Origin: Lachnospiraceae bacterium UBA4348
Lineage (GTDB): Bacteria > Bacillota > Clostridia > Lachnospirales > Lachnospiraceae
DNA: 21,847 bases
Assembly: GCA_002394165.1 (NCBI GenBank)
Contig: DGTA01000122.1
Span: forward strand, 1 to 21,847
Direction of reading: 5' to 3'
Part shown: positions 1 through 7,160 of the stretch, one piece after another
Layout: every line of letters starts with the position of its first letter
Position numbering within the stretch: position 1 is the first letter of the stretch
The notes under the pieces: generated by a model
Databases searched by the model: none
Told to the model about the DNA's origin: nothing
Seen by the model: only the letters and a program-made list of their open reading frames with translations
Program-made: the position numbers and the translations under genes

Positions 1-1694
1 TAAACTTCCACATTCATCAGGTTCTTCGCGGCTTTGGCCACCGCAAAATGATCGATCACCGGCGCAAGCACAAGGACGGCTGCGCCGGCCACTGCGCAGA
101 CGATTGCGGCTATTCTGGCGAAGACAGCTTCGGCAAACAGCGGGGAAAGCGCACCGGTCAGCATAAACAGCACCAGCACCATTACGCCTGCCACGACCGC
201 GAGGATATTGACCCAGCTGAGCTTTCTGGCAAACTCCGCTTCGCTGTCCCAGGTGAGCCTGGGCCTCCGGGAGTCTTTCAGCATCAGGAGATCGACCAGG
301 ATCACATTGAGGCTGAAGCTTACGGCTGCGCCTGCCGGAACCAGCCACAGATTCCGGAGGGTGATCGCCCCGATCGCGGCGCCCGCAATGCCCGCAATGA
401 GCACGTAGAGCGTGCTGCCGAGGGAGCAGACCAGCAGGGAAAAGCGGCGCTTGCTCCTGCAGTAATCCTTCGGATCCACCGGCAGGGCCCGGATGGCAGC
501 AAAGCTGCCTCCCTCCCGGGTAAACACGGTTCCCGGCAGCACGCTGAACCCGCAGGCAAAGCACGATGCCGTCAGGGCCAGCGTCACCGCGCCGAACAGG
601 GTCTGCACAGTCCCCATCGGAAGCGGCGTCTCGCTGAAGAAATTGTTCTCGCCCAGGAAAAGCGGCGCCATAACCAGCAGAGGCCACAGAAGGCTCATGG
701 CAAATCCGTAGATCAGGTAGGCCGGATTTCTCCTGGTGCTCTTCGCCTCATACCCCGTCAGCGCCCGCACCGCGCTGCTCTTTTTCCTTCCGCCCAGCGC
801 TTCCCGCGTGACAGCCCTGTTTCCGGAGCCGGAACTGCTCATCGCCAGCGCGGTATCAAAGTAGAACGCTTTTACCGCAAGCAGGGCAAGCACAAACAGC
901 AGGGCCGGAATGGCAATCGCGCCGAGCAGTCCGGGGATGGATCCCTCAAACATAAACCTGCTCATCAGGGAAATATTCGGGAATACCGCGGAAACAGCAG
1001 AGAGAAATCCCAGGGCAGCTGCCGCCGCCCTCTCCGAATCATCCTGGTGCAGCCTGTTGCTGAAGAGAATATAGCCGAACATGAACAAAAAGGAAAAGAT
1101 GCCGCCCAGCGCCACGGTGATATCCCGGTTGCGGATGAAGCCGAACACGCGGAAAACGATGACCACCAGCAGCGTCGCGGCACAGATCCCGGTAATCGGG
1201 ACGAGAACGCTGGAAAGCACGGTCCCGATGAAAAAGGCCGCTCTGGCCTTCGCGCGGATGCCATAGCCCAGGCAGACCCCGTTCAGCACGATCAGCGAAA
1301 GGATGACCGGAAACGAGGCTGCGGCGGCGACCTTCGCCATGACGATCTGTCCCGCCGAAAACGGCATGGGCAGAAGCTGCTCGAGGTCGTCAGCGGCGTA
1401 CAGCACCGTCACCAGATCCTTGACCGAGAGCACAAAGCTCACAATGAGCAGCAACAGCATCAGCGACTGCGAAAGGCTCTTTAGCCCGATCAGCCAGTCC
1501 AGGAACGGCTGAATATACCATGCCCCGACAGCCAGCGCGGCGAACACCGCCGCCAGGATGCAGGAGGCCAGGATCTTCGCTGCGGCCGGCGATATCAGCG
1601 CCTCGTCATCACCGACGACCGCTTTGCCGCTGCATTTTTTCAGGACCCGGATCAGTTTTCTGACTTTGGAAAAGCTTCCTGTCTTTGTCATCAT
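1..1694 (-). CDS. ABC-2 type exporter permease (reaches left edge)
   Basis: Large integral membrane protein translated from the minus strand, about 564 residues visible, starting MMTKTGSFSKVRKLIRVLKK. It shows many hydrophobic spans, for example a first pair after the charged N-terminal 40 residues, a mid-protein pair around the segment starting NRDITVALGG, and a last pair before the end. It follows an ABC ATPase gene after 13 bases, so the two probably form one exporter in the cytoplasmic membrane. The last whole codon in the window gives Val, and the two bases left over are TA, so the next codon is either Tyr or a stop; the protein is therefore close to or at its natural end, since such permeases are commonly about this long. 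Two in-frame ATGs at 1694 and 1691 are both possible starts; the ribosome binding site is weak, which fits translational coupling to the ATPase. The substrate cannot be read from the sequence. Confidence 0.8.
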   Translation of the reverse strand, partial: MMTKTGSFSKVRKLIRVLKKCSGKAVVGDDEALISPAAAKILASCILAAVFAALAVGAWYIQPFLDWLIGLKSLSQSLMLLLLIVSFVLSVKDLVTVLYAADDLEQLLPMPFSAGQIVMAKVAAAASFPVILSLIVLNGVCLGYGIRAKARAAFFIGTVLSSVLVPITGICAATLLVVIVFRVFGFIRNRDITVALGGIFSFLFMFGYILFSNRLHQDDSERAAAAALGFLSAVSAVFPNISLMSRFMFEGSIPGLLGAIAIPALLFVLALLAVKAFYFDTALAMSSSGSGNRAVTREALGGRKKSSAVRALTGYEAKSTRRNPAYLIYGFAMSLLWPLLVMAPLFLGENNFFSETPLPMGTVQTLFGAVTLALTASCFACGFSVLPGTVFTREGGSFAAIRALPVDPKDYCRSKRRFSLLVCSLGSTLYVLIAGIAGAAIGAITLRNLWLVPAGAAVSFSLNVILVDLLMLKDSRRPRLTWDSEAEFARKLSWVNILAVVAGVMVLVLFMLTGALSPLFAEAVFARIAAIVCAVAGAAVLVLAPVIDHFAVAKAAKNLMNVEV

Positions 1695-1707
1695 GATTGA
1701 ACACTTC

Positions 1708-2457
1708 TTATATTAAATACTTCTCCGTGCCTTGTTCTTCCCTGTCTGTCAGATCAAGAAAGATGTTTTCCAGCGACGCGGAATCCTTATGCGTCGCCTT
1801 CAGGTTATCCAGTGTCCCCGTGTACAGCAGTTCCCCGCTCCTGACGATGCAGATCTCGTCGCAGAGCTTTTCCGCGACCTCGAGCACGTGGGTCGAGAAG
1901 AAGACGGATCTGCCCTTATCCGCATGTTCGCGCATCATCTGTTTGAGCGCAAACGCGGCCTGGGGATCAAGTCCGGTCATGGGCTCGTCCAGGATCCACA
2001 CCGAGGGGTCATGGATCAGCGCGCCCATGATCATGATCTTCTGGCGCATGCCATGAGAATAGGAAAGGATCCGGTTATTCAGCGAATCAAAGATGCCGAA
2101 CCGTTTCCCGTACTCCTCAATAAAGCCTGCCCTGCCCTCTGCCGGCGTATCGTAGATATCCGCAATAAAATGCAGATATTCCAGGCCGGTGAGCCGCAGG
2201 AAATGATCCGGACTGTCGGACACATAGCCGAACTGCGCCTTCGCTTTCTGCGGTTCTTTTCCCACATCGATCCCGTTGATCGTGATCGTGCCGGCGGTCG
2301 GCCTGATCACGCCGGTGATGGCCTTGATCGTCGTGGATTTGCCTGCGCCGTTCTGGCCGATAAACCCGGTGATCGCCCCGTCCCTGACCGTAAACGAGAT
2401 GTTCTTCACCACGTCACGGTCGCCGTAGCGCTTGGTGAAGTTCTGCACACAGATCAT
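1708..2457 (-). CDS. ABC transporter ATP-binding protein (ABC-2 / EcsA-like)
   Basis: 249-residue ABC ATPase that powers the adjacent permease. Visible motifs in order: Walker A GQNGAGKS (about 34-41), Q-loop region near residue 75, signature LSYSHGMRQK (131-140), Walker B VWILDEP (153-159), D-loop GLDP and the switch histidine in FSTHVLE (His190). The SHGMRQK form of the signature is usual in the DrrA/EcsA-like branch that pairs with ABC-2 type permeases. The start was set at 2457 because AGGAGGA lies just upstream; the reading frame is open for 38 more codons upstream but those have no ribosome binding site and would run through the promoter. It stops 13 bases before the permease start. A TTGACA box lies upstream, so the pair is probably its own transcription unit after the LCP terminator. 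Substrate unknown. Confidence 0.92.
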   Translation of the reverse strand: MICVQNFTKRYGDRDVVKNISFTVRDGAITGFIGQNGAGKSTTIKAITGVIRPTAGTITINGIDVGKEPQKAKAQFGYVSDSPDHFLRLTGLEYLHFIADIYDTPAEGRAGFIEEYGKRFGIFDSLNNRILSYSHGMRQKIMIMGALIHDPSVWILDEPMTGLDPQAAFALKQMMREHADKGRSVFFSTHVLEVAEKLCDEICIVRSGELLYTGTLDNLKATHKDSASLENIFLDLTDREEQGTEKYLI

Positions 2458-2492
2458 ATCTCTTCCTCCTGAATCACTAAGACTACTAATCA

Positions 2493-2520
2493 GCATTACA
2501 GAGCGGGCGGGAAATGTCAA
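2493..2520 (-). promoter_or_regulatory. Possible sigma-A promoter of the ABC pair
   Basis: A perfect -35 TTGACA (2515-2520) sits just downstream of the LCP terminator T-tract, but the -10 at 16 bases is only TAATGC (2493-2498), and TGTAAT is too close. The -35 is convincing, the -10 is not, so this is a tentative call. It is the only promoter-like sequence in the gap before the ABC ATPase. Confidence 0.4.
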
Positions 2521-2523
2521 GAA

Positions 2524-2569
2524 CAAAAAGAAAGACTGCGGCGGACGGATCATCTCCGCCGCCGCAGTC
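2524..2569 (-). terminator. Intrinsic terminator after the LCP gene
   Basis: On the minus strand an 11-base-pair GC-rich stem (GACTGCGGCGG at 2534-2544 against CCGCCGCAGTC at 2559-2569) is followed by TTTCTTTTTG. It lies 17 bases past the LCP stop codon, separating that gene from the ABC transporter genes. Confidence 0.88.
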
Positions 2570-2585
2570 ATCAGATCTTATTTCA

Positions 2586-3827
2586 TCAGCCGGCGCTCTT
2601 CGCCGTGTCCTCTTTATCCTCCTGGTTGCTCTGCAGTCCCGGATAGTCAGAGGTGTACTCGTTGCTGGAAGTCACGCCCTCTTCATTATCGTAGTTCGCG
2701 CTGATGGAGCCGTCACCGTAGATCGTGTTGTGCAGCTTCTCGACTGTGGTCGCCCACTGCGGGACCAGCATATCCTGGCTGTTGACATAGATGACTTCAT
2801 AGAGTCCGTCATACGGGATACGATCCTGTACGAACTTGTAACCCAGGATCTCCGGCGCTCTGGTGACCATATCCCAGATCTCCGTCTCCTCCACGTTGTG
2901 GGTGACGAGCGGAAGAACGTTCTTCACGAAGTCGGCCAGCTGCGCCGCATCCATGCGCTTGATCTCTTCGATGATCTGGGAGATCACGTAGCGCTGACGC
3001 TCGGTTCTGGCGTAGTCGGAGTTGCCGACATAACGGTTTCTCGCGTAAGCCACAGCCTGTACGCCGCTGCAGTGCCATACGCCGCCGCCCGGCAGAATGT
3101 ACTGGGAAGCGTCGATGTTCAGGGTGTTGCACATATCCAGCATGTAGCCGTTGGCAACCTCAACCTCGGCATCGGTCATTTCCAGATCCACACCGCCGAG
3201 GATATCGATGATGTCGATCATGTTCTCAAAGTCGACAGCCGCATAGCGGGAAACATCGACCTTGTAGTTCTGCGTGATGGTCTCGGTCAGCAGCGGACCG
3301 CCGCCCAGCGCGTAAGCCGCATTCAGCTTATTGTAGCCGTAGCCGGGAACATCCACGTAGGTATCACGCATCAGGGAAACGACGCTGACACGGGAGTCGG
3401 CAAAATTGATGGAGACAAGCATCATGCTGTCCGAGTTGCCGTTCCAGCTCTTATCTCTGCGGTCGACGCCGACAAGCAGAAGGTTATAGACCTGCTCATC
3501 AGACACGGTCTGGACCGTCACGCCCTTCATCTGGTCGTGGATGGACTTGAGCTGCTCTTCATCAAGGACGATACCCTGACGTTCCTCCGTACTCACGGTC
3601 TCAACAGCTTCAACAGGGAGTTCGCTGACACGCTGCACATCCTCATCCGCAACATAGTTCGACATGTTGAAAAGGCTGTGCCCGTAATTATAGATCAAAC
3701 CGCCGCCTGCACCGACGACTGCCAGGACCACGATCAGACTGATCGCGAAAACCTTCTTTATACTCGGCGTCCCGGCGCCTTTATCCTGATCATCAAACAA
3801 TGGATTTCTGTCATACCTTCTTGCCAT
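2586..3827 (-). CDS. LytR-CpsA-Psr (LCP) family cell-wall glycopolymer ligase
   Basis: 413-residue single-span membrane protein. A short basic cytoplasmic tail is followed by a membrane segment at about 24-46, and then an extracellular LCP domain at about 114-285. Key family features are visible: the aspartate in LLLVGVDRRD (Asp122), SLMRDTYVDVPG with the Arg-Asp pair (154-155), KLNAAYALGG, and YARNRY followed by DYARTERQR (about 261-279), which supply the conserved arginines that hold the polyprenyl pyrophosphate. The family moves undecaprenyl-linked glycopolymers onto peptidoglycan at the outer face of the membrane. Start at 3827 is supported by GGGAGG. Only 31 bases separate the start codon from the tRNA-Leu terminator T-run, and I see no promoter there, so expression may depend on read-through from the tRNA unit. 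The acidic C-terminal tail after about residue 375 is probably disordered. Confidence 0.93.
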   Translation of the reverse strand: MARRYDRNPLFDDQDKGAGTPSIKKVFAISLIVVLAVVGAGGGLIYNYGHSLFNMSNYVADEDVQRVSELPVEAVETVSTEERQGIVLDEEQLKSIHDQMKGVTVQTVSDEQVYNLLLVGVDRRDKSWNGNSDSMMLVSINFADSRVSVVSLMRDTYVDVPGYGYNKLNAAYALGGGPLLTETITQNYKVDVSRYAAVDFENMIDIIDILGGVDLEMTDAEVEVANGYMLDMCNTLNIDASQYILPGGGVWHCSGVQAVAYARNRYVGNSDYARTERQRYVISQIIEEIKRMDAAQLADFVKNVLPLVTHNVEETEIWDMVTRAPEILGYKFVQDRIPYDGLYEVIYVNSQDMLVPQWATTVEKLHNTIYGDGSISANYDNEEGVTSSNEYTSDYPGLQSNQEDKEDTAKSAG

Positions 3828-3860
3828 AGCACGTCCTCCCTGACCGGCCTGAAGTTGTAA

Positions 3861-3892
3861 AAAAAAAGATTTCTGATTGCTCAGAAATCTTT
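3861..3892 (-). terminator. Intrinsic terminator of tRNA-Leu
   Basis: A perfect 12-base-pair stem (AAAGATTTCTGA at 3865-3876, TCAGAAATCTTT at 3881-3892) with a four-base loop is followed on the minus strand by a run of T residues. It starts two bases after the mature tRNA end and stops about 31 bases before the LCP start codon. Confidence 0.9.
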
Positions 3893-3894
3893 AA

Positions 3895-3979
3895 TGCGGA
3901 AGATGGGACTTGAACCCACACGATCTTAACGACCACAGGCACCTGAAGCCTGCGCGTCTGCCAATTCCGCCACTTCCGC
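3895..3979 (-). tRNA. tRNA-Leu (anticodon CAG)
   Basis: 85-base class II tRNA on the minus strand. The acceptor arms GCGGAAG and CTTCCGC pair fully and are followed by discriminator A. The anticodon arm GCAGGC-TTCAGGT-GCCTGT gives anticodon CAG, which reads CUG leucine codons. A long variable arm (around GGTCGTTAAGATC) and the T-arm with loop TTCAAGT are both present, as expected for leucine. The CCA end is not encoded: the base after the discriminator is T. It has its own consensus promoter and terminator. Confidence 0.96.
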
Positions 3980-3984
3980 ATCTC

Positions 3985-4007
3985 GTTGAAAACACTTGTT
4001 TTTCAAC
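3985..4007 (-). other. Hairpin in the 5' leader of the tRNA-Leu transcript
   Basis: An 8-base-pair inverted repeat (GTTGAAAA at 3985-3992, TTTTCAAC at 4000-4007) fills most of the space between the predicted transcription start (about 4011) and the mature tRNA 5' end at 3979. It would be part of the leader removed by RNase P. Role unknown; it may only keep the leader from misfolding with the tRNA. Confidence 0.5.
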
Positions 4008-4017
4008 TCACTCGGAT

Positions 4018-4046
4018 ATATTATCACGCACCCTGAAGCTTGTCAA
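4018..4046 (-). promoter_or_regulatory. Consensus sigma-A promoter of tRNA-Leu
   Basis: TTGACA (4041-4046), a 17-base spacer and TAATAT (4018-4023) on the minus strand, with a predicted start about 32 bases before the mature tRNA. It lies directly after the CvpA gene stop codon, with an A/T-rich stretch just upstream of the -35 that may act as an UP element. This is the closest match to consensus in the window, as expected for a stable RNA gene. Confidence 0.88.
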
Positions 4047-4064
4047 CCGTAAAAAACAATTTTT

Positions 4065-4874
4065 TTATACGACTACGGCAATATGCCTCATGACCAGTTT
4101 CAGGAAGATATTGCTGTTATATAAGAGCGTCAGGAACTCGTTCTCCCTTATCATGTTCATAGCCCGGACACTGATATCAAGACCAGGCAGCAGCGTAAAG
4201 ATCAGGAAGATCACCCATATGAAGACCAGGCCCTTTAACAGGCCGATGACCAAGCCGCCTGCCCGGTTGATCGGGCCGATTATCGGAAGGCGGGTGAAAA
4301 GCCTGAGCATCATCAGGATGACTGAGATCACCATCCATACGATCAGGAGCGTGATGAGGAAGGACAGCAGGTTCACTGCCAGGCTGGCGATATAGCTGAC
4401 AATGTAATCCTTGAATGACGCGGCATTCAGCTTTCCGTAGCCCTCGCTGTTATTGTAGGTGATCATCTGCTCTCTCACGAAATCCGGCAGGGGAAGCTTC
4501 TGGATCAGTCTTGTCTGGTCATTCTTCCCCAGCGATTCGAGGATCATGTCCGTCATTTCGGAGGAAATGTCAGTGCCCGCTCCGGCGCCCAATGCTCCGC
4601 CTATGCTTCCGCCGCCTTCCTTTATGATATCCTCCGCCGCCGAATCCAGTGCTTCCTCACATCTCTGTTCGATCGCCGAATAGAGCGAAGATCCTTTTCC
4701 TACCAGGGATGTGACCACCGGCATCAGCAATGTCACCAGTATAATGGACAGCACTAAAGAGATGATCCCGGAAAGGCTGTTGACCATTCCGCGTATCATA
4801 CCGAAGAGGCCGGCGATCACAAGGATAATGACTACCAGGATCAGCATGAAATTGATATTGTTCAAAACGTTCAT
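4065..4874 (-). CDS. CvpA family membrane protein
   Basis: 269-residue membrane protein of the CvpA (colicin V production) family. Two long N-terminal hydrophobic spans (MLILVVIILVIAGLFG with the family-typical Gly-Met-Ile-Arg-Gly turn, then a span around LSGIISLVLSIILVTLL) are followed by a soluble stretch of about 100 residues with a glycine-rich part near GGGSIGGALGAGAG, and two C-terminal spans, the second starting GLVIGLLKGLVFIWVIF. Its exact biochemical role is not known; relatives affect envelope homeostasis in other bacteria. The start at 4874 has GGGAG seven bases upstream. It follows the DUF5711 gene by 12 bases and is probably translated from the same message. No terminator hairpin is visible after its stop; the tRNA promoter begins about 20 bases on. 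Confidence 0.85.
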   Translation of the reverse strand: MNVLNNINFMLILVVIILVIAGLFGMIRGMVNSLSGIISLVLSIILVTLLMPVVTSLVGKGSSLYSAIEQRCEEALDSAAEDIIKEGGGSIGGALGAGAGTDISSEMTDMILESLGKNDQTRLIQKLPLPDFVREQMITYNNSEGYGKLNAASFKDYIVSYIASLAVNLLSFLITLLIVWMVISVILMMLRLFTRLPIIGPINRAGGLVIGLLKGLVFIWVIFLIFTLLPGLDISVRAMNMIRENEFLTLLYNSNIFLKLVMRHIAVVV

Positions 4875-4886
4875 AGTATCTCCCTG

Positions 4887-6116
4887 TTACTCGATCCTGA
4901 TCCGGTCAAGGCTGTCCGGCGTGATCACAAGATAATCCCGCAGGCCGGGGATCTGTCTGAAATAAACGACTTCCTTTTCATAGCCGGCAGAAAGCTTTTG
5001 CTTTCCGGAAGTCCGGTAAACATAGATGTTTCCCGAGTCATTCATCAGTATCTCACCCGACTCCATCCGGACGTCGTCATACTCGAAATTGAAATCGGAG
5101 CTCATCAGGTGTCTTCCGCTGAAGCTGTATGCATCGATCTCATACCGGTTTTCCGTATCCTCGCTGCGGAAGATGAAGCCTATGGCTTTCTCGTCATAAA
5201 AACAGCTCACCACTTCCTTATCCAGCATGACACTGGCACTCTCAGCCGGCTTTGAAACACCCGTATACACGATGAACCGGTCGTCCCCGATGGCTGCGGC
5301 CCGGTTCTCGCCTGTGAAGAATACGTCCGGGAAGACCGTCTCCGGATAACTGAAGGATGCCGTGACATGCTCCTGATCGTTTCCGCCCGATCCGGAAAAA
5401 TCGTACATGACGATCCTTCCGCAGAGCTTTCCGTTCTCCAGTGCCATATAGGACACCATGAGCCGTTTCCCGCCCGGTGCCAGGGCCAGATCCAGCGGAT
5501 ACCCCGTATCCGCAAGGGTCGTCCGTATGGACGCGATCTGGCTGCCGCTGGACGTGTACATTTCGATCAGTGTCTGCGTATCGTTGTCGAGGATCATGGC
5601 GGCTACGCCGGACCGGCTCACCACCGCCTTCCGGATGGGATGCGGCACCTGGTACATTCCTTCTGTCCCTTCGTCGCTGACGATGAGGGCATGGGTGCCC
5701 AGCTGCTCATAGATGATCATCTTCCCTCCGCAGATGTCCGACAGAGGCGTCTGCATGCTGTAAGCGCTGCTCCATTTTATCTGACCGTCCAGGCCGGACG
5801 CGAACACGCCGTCGTGATTGTACTTGATCAGCGTTTTCCCGAGCATTTCGCATTGTGTTCCTTCCGCGTCCTGCCTGGTGGCAGACCGGCGGATATCAAA
5901 GCCTTCGAAAAGATGGATCCGGTTATAGCTCCAGTAGCCGATAAGCGCAAAAGCAAGGACCAGGATGATCATTACGATCAGGCCCTTTGTCAGCGGATCC
6001 TCAGGAAGCCTGATCGCAGGCTCCGGCCAGGGGAAACGTTTTTTCTGTTTGTTTTCGTCCTGATGCACAGTCCCGATATTGACCACATGCAGGCCGTTCC
6101 TGTCCTCACCGCTCAA
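4887..6116 (-). CDS. DUF5711 family membrane-anchored protein
   Basis: About 409 residues. A cytoplasmic head of about 40 residues with a basic stretch (KQKKRFPWPEPAIRLPEDP) leads to one membrane span (about residues 44-63, LIVMIILVLAFALIGYW), and the rest should face outward. The outer part has repeating short beta-strand patterns (for example NNYVYRTSGK-like and MYTSSGSQIASI segments) that look like a beta-propeller fold; this is inference. I recognise it as the DUF5711 type protein that commonly precedes cvpA in Lachnospiraceae; function unknown. The frame has no early ATG. I chose TTG at 6116 because GGGAG lies eight bases upstream; a TTG at 6131 would add five residues but has no ribosome binding site. 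It sits 41 bases after recR and 12 before the CvpA gene. Confidence 0.8.
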   Translation of the reverse strand: MSGEDRNGLHVVNIGTVHQDENKQKKRFPWPEPAIRLPEDPLTKGLIVMIILVLAFALIGYWSYNRIHLFEGFDIRRSATRQDAEGTQCEMLGKTLIKYNHDGVFASGLDGQIKWSSAYSMQTPLSDICGGKMIIYEQLGTHALIVSDEGTEGMYQVPHPIRKAVVSRSGVAAMILDNDTQTLIEMYTSSGSQIASIRTTLADTGYPLDLALAPGGKRLMVSYMALENGKLCGRIVMYDFSGSGGNDQEHVTASFSYPETVFPDVFFTGENRAAAIGDDRFIVYTGVSKPAESASVMLDKEVVSCFYDEKAIGFIFRSEDTENRYEIDAYSFSGRHLMSSDFNFEYDDVRMESGEILMNDSGNIYVYRTSGKQKLSAGYEKEVVYFRQIPGLRDYLVITPDSLDRIRIE

Positions 6117-6157
6117 TAGTCCATCTCCCAAAACTTTTTCTCAGCCGCTAAAAACCG

Positions 6158-6754
6158 CTACAGCTGCGTTCTTCCTTCCAGCGCCCGAAGGAGCGTCACT
6201 TCATCAATATACTCCAGGTCACCGCCCACCGGCACCCCGCTGGCGATCCGGCTGACCTTTATACCCGTCGGCTTTACCAGCCGGCTTATGTACATGGCAG
6301 TCGTCTCGCCCTCCAGGGACGAGTTCGTTGCGATGATCACTTCCTTCACATCTCCCTTAAGCCTGATCATCAATTCCTTCAGGCGGATATCCGCCGGTCC
6401 GATTCCCAGCATCGGGGAGATGGCTCCCTGCAGCACATGGTAAAGGCCCTTGAATTTCCCGGTCTTTTCGTAAGCTGCCAGATCCCTCGTGTTCTCGACT
6501 ACCATGATCGTTCCCGGATCTCTGGACGGATCCGAACAGATCGGGCAGATCTCCTGGTCAGTCAGCGTGCAGCAGACTTTACAGTAACAAATGTGTTCCC
6601 TTGCGTCAAGGATGGTCTCCGATAAAGTTTTCGCCTGCTCCAGAGGCATGTTCACAATATGGAAAGCCAGCCTCTGGGCACTTTTGGCTCCGATCCCGGG
6701 CAGAGAAGACAGCTGCTGGATCAGCCGGCTCATTTCCTTGCCATAATAATCCAT
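6158..6754 (-). CDS. recR: Recombination mediator RecR
   Basis: 198 residues, the usual length. An N-terminal helix-hairpin-helix (LPGIGAKSAQRLAFHI, about 18-33) is followed by a four-cysteine zinc finger (Cys58-x2-Cys61 and Cys70-x2-Cys73), then a Toprim domain beginning IMVVENTRDLAAYE and containing ATNSSLEGETTAMYI, and the C-terminal wrap motif GIKVSRIASGVPVGGDLEYID. With RecO (and RecF) it helps load RecA on gapped single-stranded DNA coated with SSB. It follows ybaB by 28 bases and precedes the DUF5711 gene, the classic dnaX-ybaB-recR order. Start ATG 6754 has AAGGAAG upstream. Confidence 0.97.
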   Translation of the reverse strand: MDYYGKEMSRLIQQLSSLPGIGAKSAQRLAFHIVNMPLEQAKTLSETILDAREHICYCKVCCTLTDQEICPICSDPSRDPGTIMVVENTRDLAAYEKTGKFKGLYHVLQGAISPMLGIGPADIRLKELMIRLKGDVKEVIIATNSSLEGETTAMYISRLVKPTGIKVSRIASGVPVGGDLEYIDEVTLLRALEGRTQL

Positions 6755-6782
6755 TCTTATTCTTCCTTAAACTCGGGGCGCG

Positions 6783-7133
6783 TCAGAAACCGAAACCGCC
6801 AAAGCCGCCCAGGCCGCCCGTCAGTTTGGACATGTTGGACGAAGCCTCCTCATCCATCTTGCGGTAGGCCTCATTTACAGCCGCCATGATCAGGTCCTCA
6901 AGCATCTCCACATCATCCGGATCCACCGCGTCCGGAGAGATCGTGACCTTCGTGACTTCCTTTTTGCCGGACACAGTCACCTCGACCGCTCCGCCGCCCG
7001 CCGATGCCGTGAACGTTTTCTCCTCGAAGGCTTTCTGGTTTTCCTCCATCTGCCTCTGCATCTTCTGGGCCTGCTTCATCAGATTGTTCATATTGCCGGG
7101 CATTCCGCCCGGAAATCCGCCTCTCTTTGCCAT
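6783..7133 (-). CDS. YbaB/EbfC family nucleoid-associated protein
   Basis: 116 residues. A Gly/Met-rich N-terminus (MAKRGGFPGGMPGNMNNLMK) leads into a helix typical of the family (QAQKMQRQMEENQKAFEEK), then the beta-strand part with GGGAVEVTVSGKKEVTKVTI, and a helical end with AAVNEAYRKM and a Gly/Phe-rich tail. The family binds DNA as a dimer and is encoded between dnaX and recR in most bacteria, as here. The start at 7133 is fixed by AGGAGG nine bases upstream; an upstream TTG in the same frame would place the ribosome binding site inside the gene. It starts 27 bases after dnaX. Confidence 0.95.
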   Translation of the reverse strand: MAKRGGFPGGMPGNMNNLMKQAQKMQRQMEENQKAFEEKTFTASAGGGAVEVTVSGKKEVTKVTISPDAVDPDDVEMLEDLIMAAVNEAYRKMDEEASSNMSKLTGGLGGFGGFGF

Positions 7134-7160
7134 TTTATTTCCTCCTGTGATCAACGGCTT

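Noticed and set aside
48..1484. 478-codon open frame on the plus strand opposite the ABC permease
   Set aside because: Its composition is highly polar (Gln, His, Arg, Gly) with no domain, while the opposite strand encodes a clean membrane protein with many hydrophobic spans.
1708..2457. Degenerate ABC signature (SHGMRQK instead of SGGQ)
   Set aside because: This variant is usual in the ABC-2/EcsA-type branch and does not indicate loss of function.
2514..3860. 448-codon open frame on the plus strand opposite the LCP gene
   Set aside because: It runs across two terminators and antisense to an LCP gene with all family motifs; it has no supporting features.
3895..3979. tRNA-Leu as an integration site of a mobile element
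   Set aside because: No integrase, no partial duplicate of the tRNA 3' end and no foreign-looking genes are present; both flanks are conserved housekeeping genes.
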